Shown: positions 30,361 to 42,747, counted from the stretch's first letter. The stretch: 64,000 nucleotides of DNA from Gonocerus acuteangulatus (GCA_946811695.1 OX328123.1:154994080-155058079); one strand, 5' to 3'. Numbers and translations: made by a program. Notes: generated by a model not told the origin, from the sequence alone.

Positions 30361-32091
30361 TTCAGACCTAATCTAGCAATTATTCCAATAAACCAGTACT
30401 TTGATAATAGGAAGTGACAACTGATGGTAGAAACAGCTAATTTATTGAGAACAGTTGTTTTTACAATCAGATTTCTCTTCCATATTGGCTACGTTTGCTG
30501 CAGGGATTGGAGCTGAGAAGATTCTCCCAAGATAGGATTTCACATTTATAAATCATTTTTAAGTTATTTTATTTCAAATGGCAATAATGTTTTAAGTGTA
30601 GATTTTAAAGTAATTTTAATAATCTTCGGGGGCGCTAATGGCCAAGATTTAAGTCGATAAGCCCCTGAAGATGAGCGAAATAACCTATGAAAGATGTTGA
30701 ACAGATGAATAAAGGAGGTCGCTATGGAAACAAAGATTACTTGTTTGACCTCCAAGCCAAAATAACTCAGAATCTAGATCGTGAATCAAACAATTTAATC
30801 AAAATATAATCTTAAATAATTTTACATAGCTGCTTTTTGAATAAGCAAGTTTGTTTTGTTTTTTTAATGTGATTGTTATTAGTATACATAGCCAGATTTA
30901 TTAAGGGAAAATAAACAGAGCTGATATATATCATTTTGAAGTTCATTATTTCGTTTTAAATCCACAAAAGATAAATTTCTCAAAGAAATACAACTTAAAA
31001 TTTGTTATTTGGCAAAATCATTCGGTTGTTTTTAATGGACTGATACAATAACAGAAAGAAAAATCAATTTTCAATTTAGGAATAGAGCAGCTCAAGTAAA
31101 TGTGGATCTTGTGTAAAAATTTCATTTCAGGTTAATTCAATGATCAGAAAGTAAATTTACAACAAAAAAAAAGGTCCGTTCATAATAGCTTCTAAACAAG
31201 CAGCATTATTCGAAATGGCTTACTCTCTGGCAATTAAAAGTGATTTAATAAAGCAATATTAGCATAGAATTAACAGAACTCGCCAAACTAAAATGTCATT
31301 AACTAAGTAAATATATAAAGCTCATAAGTGTGAACTAACAATAACACAATATTTGATATTAAAATAGTTTTATGAGTTTTACGCAATAGTGTAAAATTTT
31401 GAAACTCAACCAGTTAATTAATTTTTTTTAATATACTTAAGCAACGATAATGCACTTAAAAATATTTTAATTTTAAATAAATGTGTCTAATATCGCTTTA
31501 ATGAAAGAAATAATAAAGCTTTAACAATATAAAGATTAAATGCTCAAATGAGAATTTAAAGATTAAAGGCAATGAAGTCGATGTGAATAGTATTCTAGAG
31601 TCAAAATGTAACCTGCTTTAACTCCTTCGAAAAGGAGTAATTTTCAAAAATACTATTAAAAAATAAGCTACTTTGTTTCAACTTATATTAAATTTAAATA
31701 TGTTCCTTCCATAATGGTAAAGATATTCACTATTTAATGCTGTTTTTAACAGCCAATTTTTATTAAAGACACAAAAGAAGTTTAATTGAAACTGTATATG
31801 AAATAATTATAAATACAGATTCTTCATTCATGTCTCCATATTCATAGTTTCACATTAATCAGTGGTAAACATTTTTTGTATAACATCCGCAAGAAAAATA
31901 TCAGAAACTGCATGAGTAAAACAATTCTTTTAAAATCTACCCGAGGATATTTAAGCTGTTTCTCTTCTGAGCAAATGTGTCCAGATGTAAAGTTAAAAGT
32001 GATGAAAGCCAATGTCGTGTAGTGAGTGGTTTCCGGCTGAGAGTCGATGAGGTCTGGTCTAATATCAAGACAGCTGAGTGATGATGTCTTG
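30361..32091. other. AT-rich, possible 3' UTR, no coding exon
   Basis: Lies downstream (minus strand) of the candidate terminal exon at 32092-32179. The first 250 bp (31850-32091) are less AT-rich and could be 3' UTR. A CCTGAAGATGAGC...GAAAGATG stretch at about 30665-30692 is a weak hammerhead look-alike. Confidence 0.35.
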
Positions 32092-32179
32092 TTAGCTTCT
32101 ATTCACTTCAAGAAGGCTCTGCTCTGATGCAGCAAACGCTACGACTGGCACTCCATACAGGCCTCCCATTCCAAGTTCT
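32092..32179 (-). CDS. Candidate terminal exon, unrecognised protein
   Basis: A strong acceptor on the minus strand (CTATTTTTCTTATTGTTTATAG ends at 32180; pyrimidine-rich) opens an 88-nt exon, one base then 28 codons and TAA. It encodes a compact, low-charge C-terminus including GLYGVPVVAFAASEQSLL and ending NRS. GC content and codon pattern stand out from the flanks. I do not recognise the protein. The alternative frame also reaches a stop but gives an unnatural Arg/Cys/Ser-rich peptide. No partner exon was found. Confidence 0.4.
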
Positions 32180-33084
32180 CTATAAACAATAAGAAAAATA
32201 GATAATCAGAACAAACTGACTAAATCGGAGAAGGCTAAGAAAGATGTCTGAAGCCAAATCTTTATAGATTTGAATTTTGAACTCTTTGTATTTAATAGCA
32301 ACCTCTTTCCCTTTTCTTCGAACCAAATCTTCCTTCCTCGCATTCCCTCCCCTCCCCCACTACCTATCTGTATTCTTACTGTAATGTATGCCATTGTTAT
32401 ATGCCATATTTATTATCCTGAAGGGATAAATTCCTCCAATAAAGATTTTTTTTTTGTTTCATTCATTCATTTAAATCATCCATTTAACCTTTTACCTCCC
32501 TCCTAACTCATTATCAAATTTTCCTTAAGAGTATACAGATCAAAAATTTCAATGCAATTGTTACAATTCGTATGATTGTTTTGTTTTAATTACAGGAATG
32601 CTTTTAAATGTATTTTTTTTTTTTTTTCGGAGCAACGGCTACTGTGTTGATTAACACCATTTAAATTATTCAAAAAGTTTTAAGACATTCTAATATAATT
32701 ACTCCCAATGATCATCTAAAAGTAACACGTATTCTTACATATTTTACTCCACTGATTCACATTTAACAACCATGTCAAGATGTAATGTATAATAAATATA
32801 CACCCCCCCCCCCAGAAAGAGGCTACAATATTTCGAGCAGACTCATTCATTCAAAGAAGTATGGTCAGTTATTTTTAAGTGAAGATTCATTTGATAACCC
32901 ACTTGGTTGGTTTTCGATGGTATAACAAGTGCAAAACAAACATCCCCCTGGTGCAGTATCAAACACAACTTTTTTTCAGGGTTTTCGATTTTTTCCCTTT
33001 AATATCACTCTGCCAGATTTCAAGTTCTAGCTTGTCATGTACCTTATAATTTTGATGATGAATTAGTAAGTGTGAAAATTCTGA
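32180..33084. other. AT-rich gap, no gene seen
   Basis: Contains C-run 32804-32812 and several T-runs. No exon recognised on either strand. Confidence 0.4.
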
Positions 33085-34346
33085 TTTTTTTTTTTTTTTA
33101 ACTTTATTGATAATTACAACAAGATGCTATATATATTTCCAGTAATTTTGCTGGTTATGGAACAATAGCTTTGTGAGACATGATGTGGGAATACGTACAA
33201 TTACACAACCCACTAGAATAATAAATTTTGAGCATTGCTGATGGCAAGTTATAACAAGTTGTCTCTAGGCCACCGCCGCTTCAGCCTTCTATGAGGATTT
33301 TGTGGATTATGGAAGGAGGCTAGAGAGTTTATCAAAGGATTTGGATGGCCAGGGAGATTGGAATGAAACTTTTGATAGACTGATTTGGCCAGGGATTGGA
33401 TAAAGGGGATATTGAAATCATTATGCAGGGTTAGGTCTGTTTAGTTCCTGTCTTTTCTGTGTTATGTGTGGCTTCCAAGTTAAACGTTTGTCTAATATCA
33501 GTCCTAAGTACCTTACTTGAGATTTCTGTGGAATTTGAATGTTTTGGAGGGTTATTGGTGGGCAGCTTGACTTACGAAGTGTAAATGTTGCATGGCTAGA
33601 TTTTTCTGCATTTACTTTGATTTTCCATTTAGTTAGCCAAGGTTGAAGTAGACACAGGTGTTCTTGAAGGGAATTGGAGGCAAGAATTGGGTTTTGGTTA
33701 ACAGTGAGGATAGCGGTGTTGTCAGCAAACATGTGAATGGATGTTTGGGGATGGGAAGGGATATCAGCCGTATAAGCCAGGAACAATACGGGACTGAGAA
33801 TTCCACCTTGTGGGACACCGGCAGGTTGGGGGAAGATTGGAGATAATGAGGTACCATAGGATGTCTGGAAAACACGGTCAGAGAGGTAGGATTTTATTAG
33901 TAGGTAATATGTTGAAGGTAAGGTTTCTTTGAGTTTAAACAGCAAGCCTTGGTGCCACACACGATCGAAAGCCTGAGCTACGTCAAGAAAAACGCCAGAG
34001 CAATACTGCTTATTCTCAAAGCATGAGGATATGCTGTCGACGATACGGTGGCATTGGTGAATAGTGGAGTGGGAGTGGCGAAACCCAAACTGGGAAGATG
34101 GGATAATGGGATCCAGGAGTGGATAAAGGCGTTTGAGAAGGAGTTTTTCAAGGATTTTACCCATTATTGGAAGGAGTGATATAGGACGATAGGACGAAGG
34201 TTGATGAATAGGTTTACCAGGCTTTGGGATCATCCGGATAACTGAAAATTTCCAGAGGATAGGGAAATATGTCGTTCTGAGTACAGCATTGTATATGTAA
34301 GTTAGGAAGAGGATGGCTTTTTTCGGGAGTTTATTAAGGATTTTGA
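33085..34346 (-). mobile_element. Jockey-like LINE, 5'-truncated and internally deleted
   Basis: Minus-strand element from about 34346 to an A-run complementary to 33085-33099, preceded by AATAAAGTT. It holds RT coding sequence, then a junction at about 33421-33435 where the frame changes and a large part between RT and C-terminus is missing, then the true C-terminus and 3' UTR. A clean target duplication could not be fixed. Confidence 0.8.
33249..34346 (-). pseudogene. Jockey-like reverse transcriptase, inactive
   Basis: RT fingers and palm are recognisable: MIPKPGKPIHQPSSYRPISL, QFGFRHSHSTIHQ, VFLDVAQAFDRVWHQGLL, AGVPQGGILSPVLF and MFADNTAIL. The catalytic FADD is FADN, so the second Asp is lost. 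Coding similarity extends upstream of the Met at 34233 to about 34346 (LPKKAILFLTYIYNAVLR). After the deletion the C-terminus resumes in another frame (NPQNPHRRLKRRWPRDNLL) and stops at 33249-33251. Endonuclease is absent by truncation. Confidence 0.88.
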
Positions 34347-34534
34347 TTTTTTAAATTTTCTAGTTTGAAAATGGTTCAAAATTCCAAGCTGAAACTTTCA
34401 AAACTTTTTATGTACTATATGAACTGTGTATGGCTAAAATTTCAAGACTCTATCACGGACAGAACCAGAGTTATAGGGGTGTGAAATTATTGTTTTTATA
34501 AATATACACAATCATTATTGTTTTTATAAATATA

Positions 34535-35704
34535 CGAGGTAAGGTCCATAAGTTTCCGACCTGGGATAGAAGGAAAGGTGAAAGAAAAAAACTGGTTTTA
34601 CTGTTTTTCAATATATTCTCCTCTAAGTTCAACACACTTAATACAACGCTTTGGCAACATTTCTATACAATGAAAAAAATAATTTTCTTCTTTGTTAAAA
34701 TAATGTTCTTCCACTGCTGCTTGGAATCCAGAGTCCTTCACAGCGGCCTTGGAAATCAATGCTTTGTGGACAGAGGCATTGTCGTGAAGGAGGCGGACAC
34801 CTCTGCTTAACTTCCCTTGCCTCTTCTCTTTAATGGCGTCTCGTAACCGGTGAAGTAGGGCTGCATAATACTCACCATTCATTGTGGTATTCCTTTCTTT
34901 AAAATCTATCAGTAGAATTCCTTTACAGTCCCAAAAAATTGTGGCCATTACCTTTTTTGTTGACTGCGTGACTTTTGCCTTTAAAGGAGGCGCTTCTCCT
35001 GGTCTTCTCCATTCCATGGACTCTCTTTTGCTGAGTGGGTCATAATATAGAACCATTGTCTCATCCCCAGTTACAATTGAGTCCAAAAAATTCCTTGGGT
35101 CGGCATTATACTCGCGTAAAAATTCATTGCAGCAGTGAACTCGTTCCTGTTTTTGAGCAGCTGAAAGAATTTTTGGAACCCATCTTGCACTAACCTTATT
35201 CATATGCAAATGTTCTTTGATGATCCTCAAAACACTTGTTTTTGAAAGCCCTAACCTCGCTGCTATTTCCTTGGTTTTTAGTCGCCGGTCAGACAGCAAT
35301 TCAGATTCCACAAGTTGGATTGTTTCAGAAGTGACAGCTTCCAATGGGCAACCGGGACGTGGGTCATCTTCTAGACTTTCTCTCCCTAACTTAAATAATT
35401 TTGCCCATTCTTTCACTGTGGAATACGAGAGGGAGGACTGCCTGTATACGCAATCCAAGCGCTCTTTAATATGCGCAGGAGTAAGACCCTCTTTACAAAA
35501 GAATTTAATTACCGCACGGTACTCGAGTTTGAACATTGTAAAAATGGGGAGTTTCCTTCAAGGCTGGACACTGACTGACAAGACTGAGGAAGTGCGGGCG
35601 ATGAGTATGGAGTGAGCAGGCATGGACCTGCATAGGCGTGCAGGTCCCGGCACGTTTGAAGGAGGGGAAGCAGGACAGGCCGGAAACTTATGGACCTTAC
35701 TACG
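34535..35704 (-). mobile_element. Mariner element 2
   Basis: Same family as the mariner at 13402-15049. Inverted ends CGAGGTAAGGTCCATAAG and CTTATGGACCTTACTACG, flanked by TA at 34533-34534 and 35705-35706. 1170 bp, 114 bp shorter than copy 1 because of one coding deletion. Confidence 0.93.
34598..35536 (-). pseudogene. Mariner transposase with catalytic deletion
   Basis: 312 residues in one open frame from MFKLEYRAVIKFFCKEGL. The DNA-binding half is intact, as are the first Asp (VTGDETMVLYYDP) and second Asp (LLHDNASVH). An in-frame 38-residue deletion after KDSGFQ removes the YSPDLAPSDF block with the third catalytic Asp. The deletion joins two CTTGGA hexamers that are separate in copy 1. 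It could make a DNA-binding but catalytically dead protein. Confidence 0.92.
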
Positions 35705-36317
35705 TACACAAGGTTGTGCTTGCTGGAACTTGGCCTAGTGCACTGTTGTGTGCTCAGATATTTTTGAATTTATTGAGCAATGAATAAAGTTTCTACATCT
35801 ATGAAATATGAAAATAGGACTGGATTTTTGTGACTAATCTTCCACCGGATAATCAAATTTTAATCAGCTGACCTTAACAGTCAACAATCTACTCTAACTC
35901 GATTCCTTACTGTTTGGCTGGACTGAATGATTTTATCTATGAGTAAGCTTTTTTTACTTTGAACAATAGTATTGATTTTAGTCTAAAGGAACAATTTATT
36001 CTTCTTTGAAGAAAAAATGGTGAATACATATACCTTTATTTTTAGCGTGATCTGCCTTCCCTATAAGAGGGAGAAAACCTGCATATTCAATATATAAAAC
36101 CTCTTTCAAGGTGATGTCTTTAACTGTTTTAGAGAACATTTGGAAAAAGAATCTTGATCTATAGTGTTCAAAAAATAATAGAGGAAGTTGAAACTTTTTC
36201 CTCATGTTAGCTACTATGATTGACTACACCATGATATGACTACACTTTCTTTTATATTTGGAAGAAAGTGGCAGGAGTTGCACCCCAAATTTGTTTAAAA
36301 TATTAGCTTATCTTGGC

Positions 36318-36347
36318 AACGTTTCGAACCTATTCAGTCATCATCAG
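36318..36347 (-). ncRNA. Hammerhead-like motif
   Basis: Minus strand: CTGATGA, a weak stem II (GACTGAATAGGTTC), then GAAACGTT; GC before and GCCAA after can form part of stem I. Core bases are present but stem II is poor. Confidence 0.5.
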
Positions 36348-37616
36348 GCAAAAACCCGAAGCAAGGCACATCACGTTGTACTCAGCCATAGTCGCATACA
36401 TTTCTTCGCCTAGGCGAACCTGGAGGTTGAAAGAAGCGTAGCTGTATTGTGTGAACCGTTGGAAGAGTCTTTAAATAATAAAAAGAAAAGAATGGGGAAA
36501 GGAAAAAGTGGGTCAGGAATTATTTGAAGACGTGAAGGACTCATGGTCATCGTAACTTACTTCATGAACTGAGCTTGAAACTTACACTTTATCAAAATTT
36601 CCTGAGGATGAATGAAGAGGTGTTGAGCTACTTTTGAGTATGGTTTGCCCTGTGATTGAGAAGCGTGATACACAAACAGGGCCACAGAGAGGGATTATGG
36701 GCCCCTTCCAAATAACCTCACGAGTTTCCCCCGTATATATATATACATATATTATATTTGGTCTCTTTTTCAGTTATTTTATCATTTATTCTTGTAAAAC
36801 AACTATTTTTTTTTTTATTATTATTTAAGTCCACATCCATTGTCCTACGTCTTTAACCTTTTCTGAACTGGACCCATCTCTCCTCAGATGGGTCTGTATT
36901 AGCCCCTAAACGCTCCGATTCTTACTATACATTCTGGGCTAATACACTTTAATTTAAAAGTTCACTGTCTTCCTCGAAATCCTAGAATGCTCTTCAATAA
37001 CACTTCCTGGAGCTGGAGAAAGACCAGGCTGGGATGTATCTTCTTCTGAGGAGTCTCACATACGTCACTCACTAATATGCTGGGCCAATATATGAAATGC
37101 TAACGCCAATATATTGGTGCTCCATCAACAGGGCCAAAGTCGCTCAACTCCAAAATATATCTGATTAGATATTATTAAAATTAATTAATTTGTTGCAGTT
37201 GTGTTCCATTCTTGGCCGTATAATTTCTGATGCAGCATTAAGGATGATTAATTCCTTCATTTGGTTAATAAAACTATATTTTTAAGATAACAAATATCGT
37301 ATTGTATATTTGCCATATTTACCATATATTGTTATAAATGTATTGGGCTTGAGGTTCATTATGGCAGTAAACAAGGATAGAGAGAGTCAATACCTCTCAC
37401 TTGATTCCTTCATGTTTGGCTGGACTGGATGGTTTTTCTATGAGTAAGCTTTTGTTTTTACTAAACGGTTATTGAATTTTAGGTTTGAACCCTATTGATT
37501 TTTAATAGCTGACTAAAAACAAATCTAACTGTTGTAGATGATCTTCAGGAACGACGTGGACCTTCTAGTGGAAGGTTCACCTTCGTTCCGTTTGGCTGTA
37601 GCTAGTTTTTAGGCTC

Positions 37617-37645
37617 CTAAAGACGATTGAAGGATGCGAAACATT
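37617..37645 (+). ncRNA. Decayed hammerhead-like motif
   Basis: CTAAAGA (G replaced by A in the core), then GCGAAACATTTA, enclosed by GGCTC and GAGCC that would form stem I. Probably inactive. Confidence 0.35.
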
Positions 37646-39329
37646 TAGAGCCAATTTTAATAAATTGACTAATATGTTAATAACTTTTGACTAATTGATT
37701 TTATTTATAGACCTTCTGCCTACACAAGAAACATTATTTTTTATTATTAATTTTCTAGTTATTTATTATTACAAAGAATTTAAAAATAAGTAATTTTCTT
37801 CAACAAATCGTATGTCTTATTCACCCATTACCTCATTTTCTAAGTTTGTCAGAATAAAACAAATAATGAATTATTTATTGTTGTGGATAAATGAATATAA
37901 GAGAAACATGCTTCAAACTTAGGAAGAAAACAGTATATGTGAAGATGATTTCACAACTTCACTTGAACGACAGGATGAAAAAGGTTAACAAACAAACATT
38001 AAAGAACATAAATACCAAAATAATTTTGAAGAAAAGTAAATAAAAACAGAAAAAAAGGAAAATAAAATAAACTCACAACACCAAGGGACACGACTTGGAA
38101 AATAATACTCTTGATCCCCCCTAAGGCAGTGCTACCTCAAATGTTTTGTCTTCTTCCTAAGTAAGGACAACAAGAGTTAGTGGTAGGCAAAAACGAGACA
38201 CAAATGTTAGTGACAAAAACGAAAAAACATAATTCATAATACACAAATACATACTTCAAGTGTTAATCTTGTATACATGTTATTTCGAGGGAAGTGATTT
38301 CAGTTAGAGATCTTCTAATTTCAAATATCCAATATTATTTCTTCTGATTCTTCTCTTCCTTATCCCTTTCAAAATTGGTTGAATATTAATAATCGAATAA
38401 TACATTATTGTGATAGAAAGAGCCAAAATTATTATTACAGGTCAATCCGCAAAAAGGATTATGGGTTGGACTGCCTCTTTTCCAAGAACTTTCCTTTATT
38501 GTTATTTTAAGGTTTAACCCCCCCCCCCCCCTTCACTATTTTATCAGGATTACTGTCAATAAGCAGGCTTTTTAAGAGAATCCAGCAAAATCACAGATCT
38601 TAAAAATGTCCACCTCCAATATTTTCAACAGGAGATATTTTGTTCATTTTTATGCAGAATTTGAATGAAAGCTCAATTTTAGTAATATTGTAAATGTGTT
38701 ATCAAACATTCAAATGATCAAAGAATTAAAATAAATATTGTTTTTCATCAAAAAATAATAAACTATGTCTTCTATCAGAATATTTTTATTTAAGCAGTAA
38801 GATCATGTTCTTTCCAGTCAGACTAAATAGTTCATAGCAAATGTGGAAAAAATTAGAACATTTTTGTAAACAATAGAACATAAACGGCCAATACACACAC
38901 AAATCTGGATGATATTTTGGATGTTAGTAGTCATAAACTGTTGAGATTTTCAGTTGATACCAACCATTCACTCATCATCATATAATGTTGCTCAAATTGC
39001 AAGTATTAAATTGGTAAATTATCAATTAACATTACTTTTAATTGATCTATGAACAAGCAGAGGACAAGGACAAAAACCTATACAAAAAAAAGTTGTAGTA
39101 CATAACACCAAGGGGGTCTAAGGGTTGCTCAAGACATAACATATTCATAAACTTTTACTTGAGGTACTCCAATGGAAAAGAAAAGAAAATTAGGTAAAAA
39201 CACTATATAAATAAATTAAATGTAATGATGAAAATATTTATTTTAAATGGATAAAAAAAAGAACAAAAAAATACTATCAAATACCTCTAATAAATATACA
39301 AAAAAGTTAAAGAATAATTAAATTAATAC

Positions 39330-40405
39330 CAGCAAAGCTTTTATCAGCAAAATATGTGGCAGTGAATGATGACGAGCAAGTCGACAACAATTGATTCAGC
39401 TATTCTTCCTATTTTATCCTCGCTGATTCCTATTTTCTGGAGACTGTAGCCGTTTCCTTCGGAATGGTGCCTCAGCAGCTGAACCTATTGAACGGTGAAT
39501 GCTCTGCTTCCATAATTCCCCAAGAATGTTTCCCTATATCAAGTTATGCACTTCTCAGAAGTAGCTCACTTCTGTCTGTTTATATTATCGCTTTACTTAT
39601 CATCGTTACCTACTTCATAATAGATACTTGGGTATAAGATTAGAGGTGTTTCGGTTTTCTTTTGAAAACCAACAATGACAGTGTATCATGTCGAGTCTTC
39701 ATTATCTTTGCTAAAAACTTCTTCAAAGCAGTTGTAATCAATATCTTTTAAAAGCTCCATGAGAGTATTATTCAGGTTGTTATGGAGACGTGTAAACAAT
39801 AGCATGACATGGTCGCAATATGTGCTCACGTTTCTTTCTCTTTGCCACATCTGCGACAAAGGAGATCAACATCGCTTGGTTCACTGCTAATGCCAGGACT
39901 TGATCTAAGCGGTGCATAATTTACAAACAGTTTCAATGCATTTATCCATTTGGAGCCCAACAACACTTCTTTGTTATAAATAAACTTATTTGCCTTTGGG
40001 CAGTCATTAAAGTGTCGGACTCCGATGCCCTGCCACTTCGAGCTGGCCCAATCATTGAAAGAGTTTTTTTTCACAAGGTCTTTCTAAACTTCTTTATGTT
40101 CTGAATGTGGCTGAGGCCTTTTTTTGAAAATTTGAACAATTCTTTAGCGTAATCAAAAAAGATTGAAATAATTCGTCTGAAACTCTGTTGAGTTTGAGCT
40201 ATAGAACAATGCTGCAGTGACGCCTCCCAATGGCATCTAAGCAACCCAAGCCACCTGTATCGACAAAGTGCTTGGAGCATACCATTGCATAGATAAGCAG
40301 CTTTATCATTGTCTTCAAACTCCTTCGGATTATTGGATCCACATCTTCCAGCAAGATTTGAGGTGGTTTAATTAGATAAACTGTTTGGAATGGATAGGTG
40401 AGACA
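39330..40405 (-). pseudogene. R2-type LINE relic (post-RT and RLE region)
   Basis: Minus strand, several frames. YPFQTVYLIKPPQILLEDVD then IIRRSLKTMIKL and DTGGLGCLDAI match the segment after the RT of R2-group elements. Next come KWINALKLFVNYAPLRSS and the knuckle start CRRCGKEKET, then frames with LHNNLNNTLMELLKDI and KIGISEDKIGRIAE that fit the C-terminal endonuclease part. At least three frame changes and several stops. No rRNA sequence is near it. Confidence 0.65.
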
Positions 40406-40550
40406 TTTATGATAATTAATTCAAAGATGTCAGTATTAAAAGGACTCCTGAAATAAATTGTGTACCAGTTTAAGGTATTGAAATGTTTCAAAATGTCTGC
40501 CTAGGTATTATATGAATTAAAAAAATAAAATAAAATAAAAAAAATAAAAA

Positions 40551-40838
40551 AAACAGGATCATAACAGGCCACGAGGGCCCAGAGGTGCATACACTGAATA
40601 AGTATCTGATTCTTGACCATAAGGCACACTAGCGATATAGTGTGGTCAGTACTATGCTTCAGTCACTTGATTTTTCCCATTGCAGGTAACCACTGAAAGC
40701 TGAGTAAGCCTAGGGATGGCCTGGGACTGATAAAAACCCTTGAACGACAAGAGAAGATAAAATCTAACAGTACACATCCAAGTTTCGGTCCCAAGTTCAC
40801 CAGAACATGTCGAGTGCTCTACCATCGAGACAAAACTT
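40551..40838 (-). mobile_element. tRNA-derived SINE, family S2, second copy
   Basis: Diverged copy of 15378-15724: shared GGCCACGAGGGCCCAGAGG, TATCTGATTCTTGACC, GGCACACTAG and TATAGTGTGGTCA. The tRNA-like head (TCTCGATGGTAGAGCACTCG on the minus strand) keeps part of box A. Confidence 0.75.
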
Positions 40839-40981
40839 ATTTCCCATGTACTATGTATATAGTGGTTTTAAAGTAGTAGAAATTTCACAAGCACCAAGAA
40901 CATATATAAACAAACAATGCATAACAGTTTTCTACATTACTAAGAATAGAAAAGCAATATATAATAGGAATAAAATATGAA

Positions 40982-41179
40982 TTACCTTTTCTTTTCTTCG
41001 TGGTCTTCTTTCCTAGATATTAAGAAATACTTGAAAAATTCATACGTTGACCAACAAATAGCTGTTGATGGCATCTGATACAAAACTCTCGCCGAAAGCC
41101 CCTTGAAGAATCCTAAAGGCCCGCCTAACCTGTAAACTGTACTCACAGCACTTAGTAGGCCTCGAACCATTAATTTCCC
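40982..41179 (-). CDS. Mfrn: Mitoferrin (mitochondrial iron carrier), last exon
   Basis: Inner-membrane carrier that imports ferrous iron for haem and Fe-S cluster synthesis. After acceptor TTTTCAG the exon starts in phase 0 with [20 protein letters not shown] and continues [20 protein letters not shown] and [11 protein letters not shown], the mitoferrin signature of helices 5-6, then a charged tail ([11 protein letters not shown]) and TAA at 40982-40984. The sequence AAAAGGTAATT at the end could also be a donor, so one more exon is possible. It follows the exon at 45798-45909 with no frame conflict. Confidence 0.93.
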   Translation of the reverse strand, partial: GKLMVRGLLSAVSTVYRLGGPLGFFKGLSARVLYQMPSTAICWSTYEFFKYFLISRKEDHEEKKR

Positions 41180-41279
41180 CTGAAAATAAAAAATAAAATA
41201 AAAATTTAGGTCTTAAACCAGTATTGGTATACCTCTAATTTAAGCTCTAGCTATAGCTTAATGTTTTTCTAGCTATGTA

Positions 41280-41760
41280 CAGGGTGTCTAGTGGCAAATT
41301 TATATTTTTAAATACGATTATTTCAAAAAGTAATAAACGGTACGGAGGGAGGGTGGCGCCGTTGGAATTATTGATTGTGCGGATTTGACAGTCACAATGT
41401 CACAGTGGTCGAGTGAGCATCACGCGTTGGCTGTGGAGACATTTTTTAAGAGTAATGATTCTTACATGATTGCTCGTCGACACTTTTTTGTTCAAAGTTA
41501 AGTATTCGGCGAGTACGTGATGGACCGAGTGTATCCACGCATGAGATAATTGGACCATTTTTTTTTCCGAAAATTCTCGAGGCCAGGCGACCAATTTTAA
41601 CGGTGAAAATTATCGACGCATGATTATGGAATTCTTTTTACCAAACCTGCGAGCTCATCCATCGTACTCTTCACACACTTGGTTTCAACCGGATGTGGCG
41701 ACTGACGACATGGGCCCTACCCGTGGAAGGCCTTCCTAAGCTAAGGTTAAATCTATTTAT
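41280..41760 (+). pseudogene. Relic of a DUF4817/IS630-type transposon
   Basis: Begins at TA then CAGGGTGTCTAGTGG, a common tip of this group. ATG at 41397 opens MSQWSSEHHALAVETFFKS, the N-terminal domain of DUF4817-type transposases, for about 34 codons. After a deletion another frame reads NGENYRRMIMEFFLPNLRA, the segment before the second catalytic Asp, ending in VATDDMGP. A right end was not identified. It lies in the last mitoferrin intron. Confidence 0.65.
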
Positions 41761-42040
41761 ATATAATTAAGTTGCTCCTGAAGAGGCGTCAAGGGACAGG
41801 AAACAAGTAGAGCGATAAATAAAGCATATTATGTGAAGATGAGTTTTATATATGTGTGACCTTCCGCCTATTTAAATAATAAAATTTTCAAGTATCATTC
41901 AAAAAATGTTTACTACAGGATGTTTAAATTTTTTTTCAGTTTTAGTTAAAATGGACGTTAAAATTTAAATAAATAAAAAAATTACTAACTATTTACTTGA
42001 TTTACTTAAACAAGTTAAATAAAAAGCAAATTATAATAAA

Positions 42041-42747
42041 CTAGCTGAATATCCATGCTTTGTTACGGCAGATAAGTAGTTATTTTTTTCCATTAAATAA
42101 TGTATCAGCAAAATGAACGCTACTACATAAGTTTGTGCAGTTTACTATAGCACATTCCCGTCATACTATAAGTCATTCATCAATTGATAATTAATCAAAG
42201 TATAATGTTTCTTGACATTGGGGCGCTCCGGACCAGTGTCAAGAAAAAGAGAACGTAGAGATAACCCATTACCTATAGGTGAGCAGTAACAGCAGTTTAA
42301 CCAATACAGGGTAAAATTCGTTGTCAGTAATAAATGTACATTAAAATTAAAAAAATTATGTTTCCAAGATGTCATTTGGAAACACCCATTATATTTGTGA
42401 GCATTACCAAGAAGTGTTCTGACTGGGGATGCTGATGGGTGAGGAGGCTGTGCAAGGGTTCGGGATATTATTACCTCGGATAGACCATCACCAGGTCTAG
42501 GGTAAACTCTACCCCTTTATTTCGAGTCTGCCAACATAGTTGGAATGAACCACAAATAAAAATAATATTATGAAATAGATACAGTACGGTAACAGCAGAC
42601 CTTTTATCGTCTTAACAAAGCATGCTGCCTAGGCTTCAATCCTTTCTTAGCGAGTGTCTGCGTTCTAAAGGGAGTGTCCATGTAAAATTTCAACATTTTC
42701 TGTCAAGTGGTTTGGGCTGGGCAATGATAGGTCAGTGAGTGAGTGGT
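42041..42747 (-). mobile_element. 707-bp retroelement-like repeat with 22-bp target duplication
   Basis: Perfect 22-bp direct repeats flank it (42019-42040 and 42748-42769). On the minus strand it starts ACCACTCACTCACTGACC and GCCCAGCCCAAACCACTTG and ends GCATGGATATTCAGCTAG. It shares its 3' 500 bp with 19050-19554. No coding frame. The long target duplication argues for target-primed retrotransposition, perhaps by an RTE-like LINE. Confidence 0.8.

Larger units (their letters stand above)
35707..39329. other. Long gap with scattered repeat fragments
   Basis: No gene recognised. Two related stretches, 35880-35985 and 37380-37485 (GATTCCTT, GTTTGGCTGGACTG, TATGAGTAAGCTTT), belong to an unnamed repeat. 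Hammerhead-like sequences lie at 36318-36347 and, decayed, 37617-37645. A hairpin rich in CCTT/AAGG lies at 37548-37590. C-run at 38519-38530. Confidence 0.4.
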
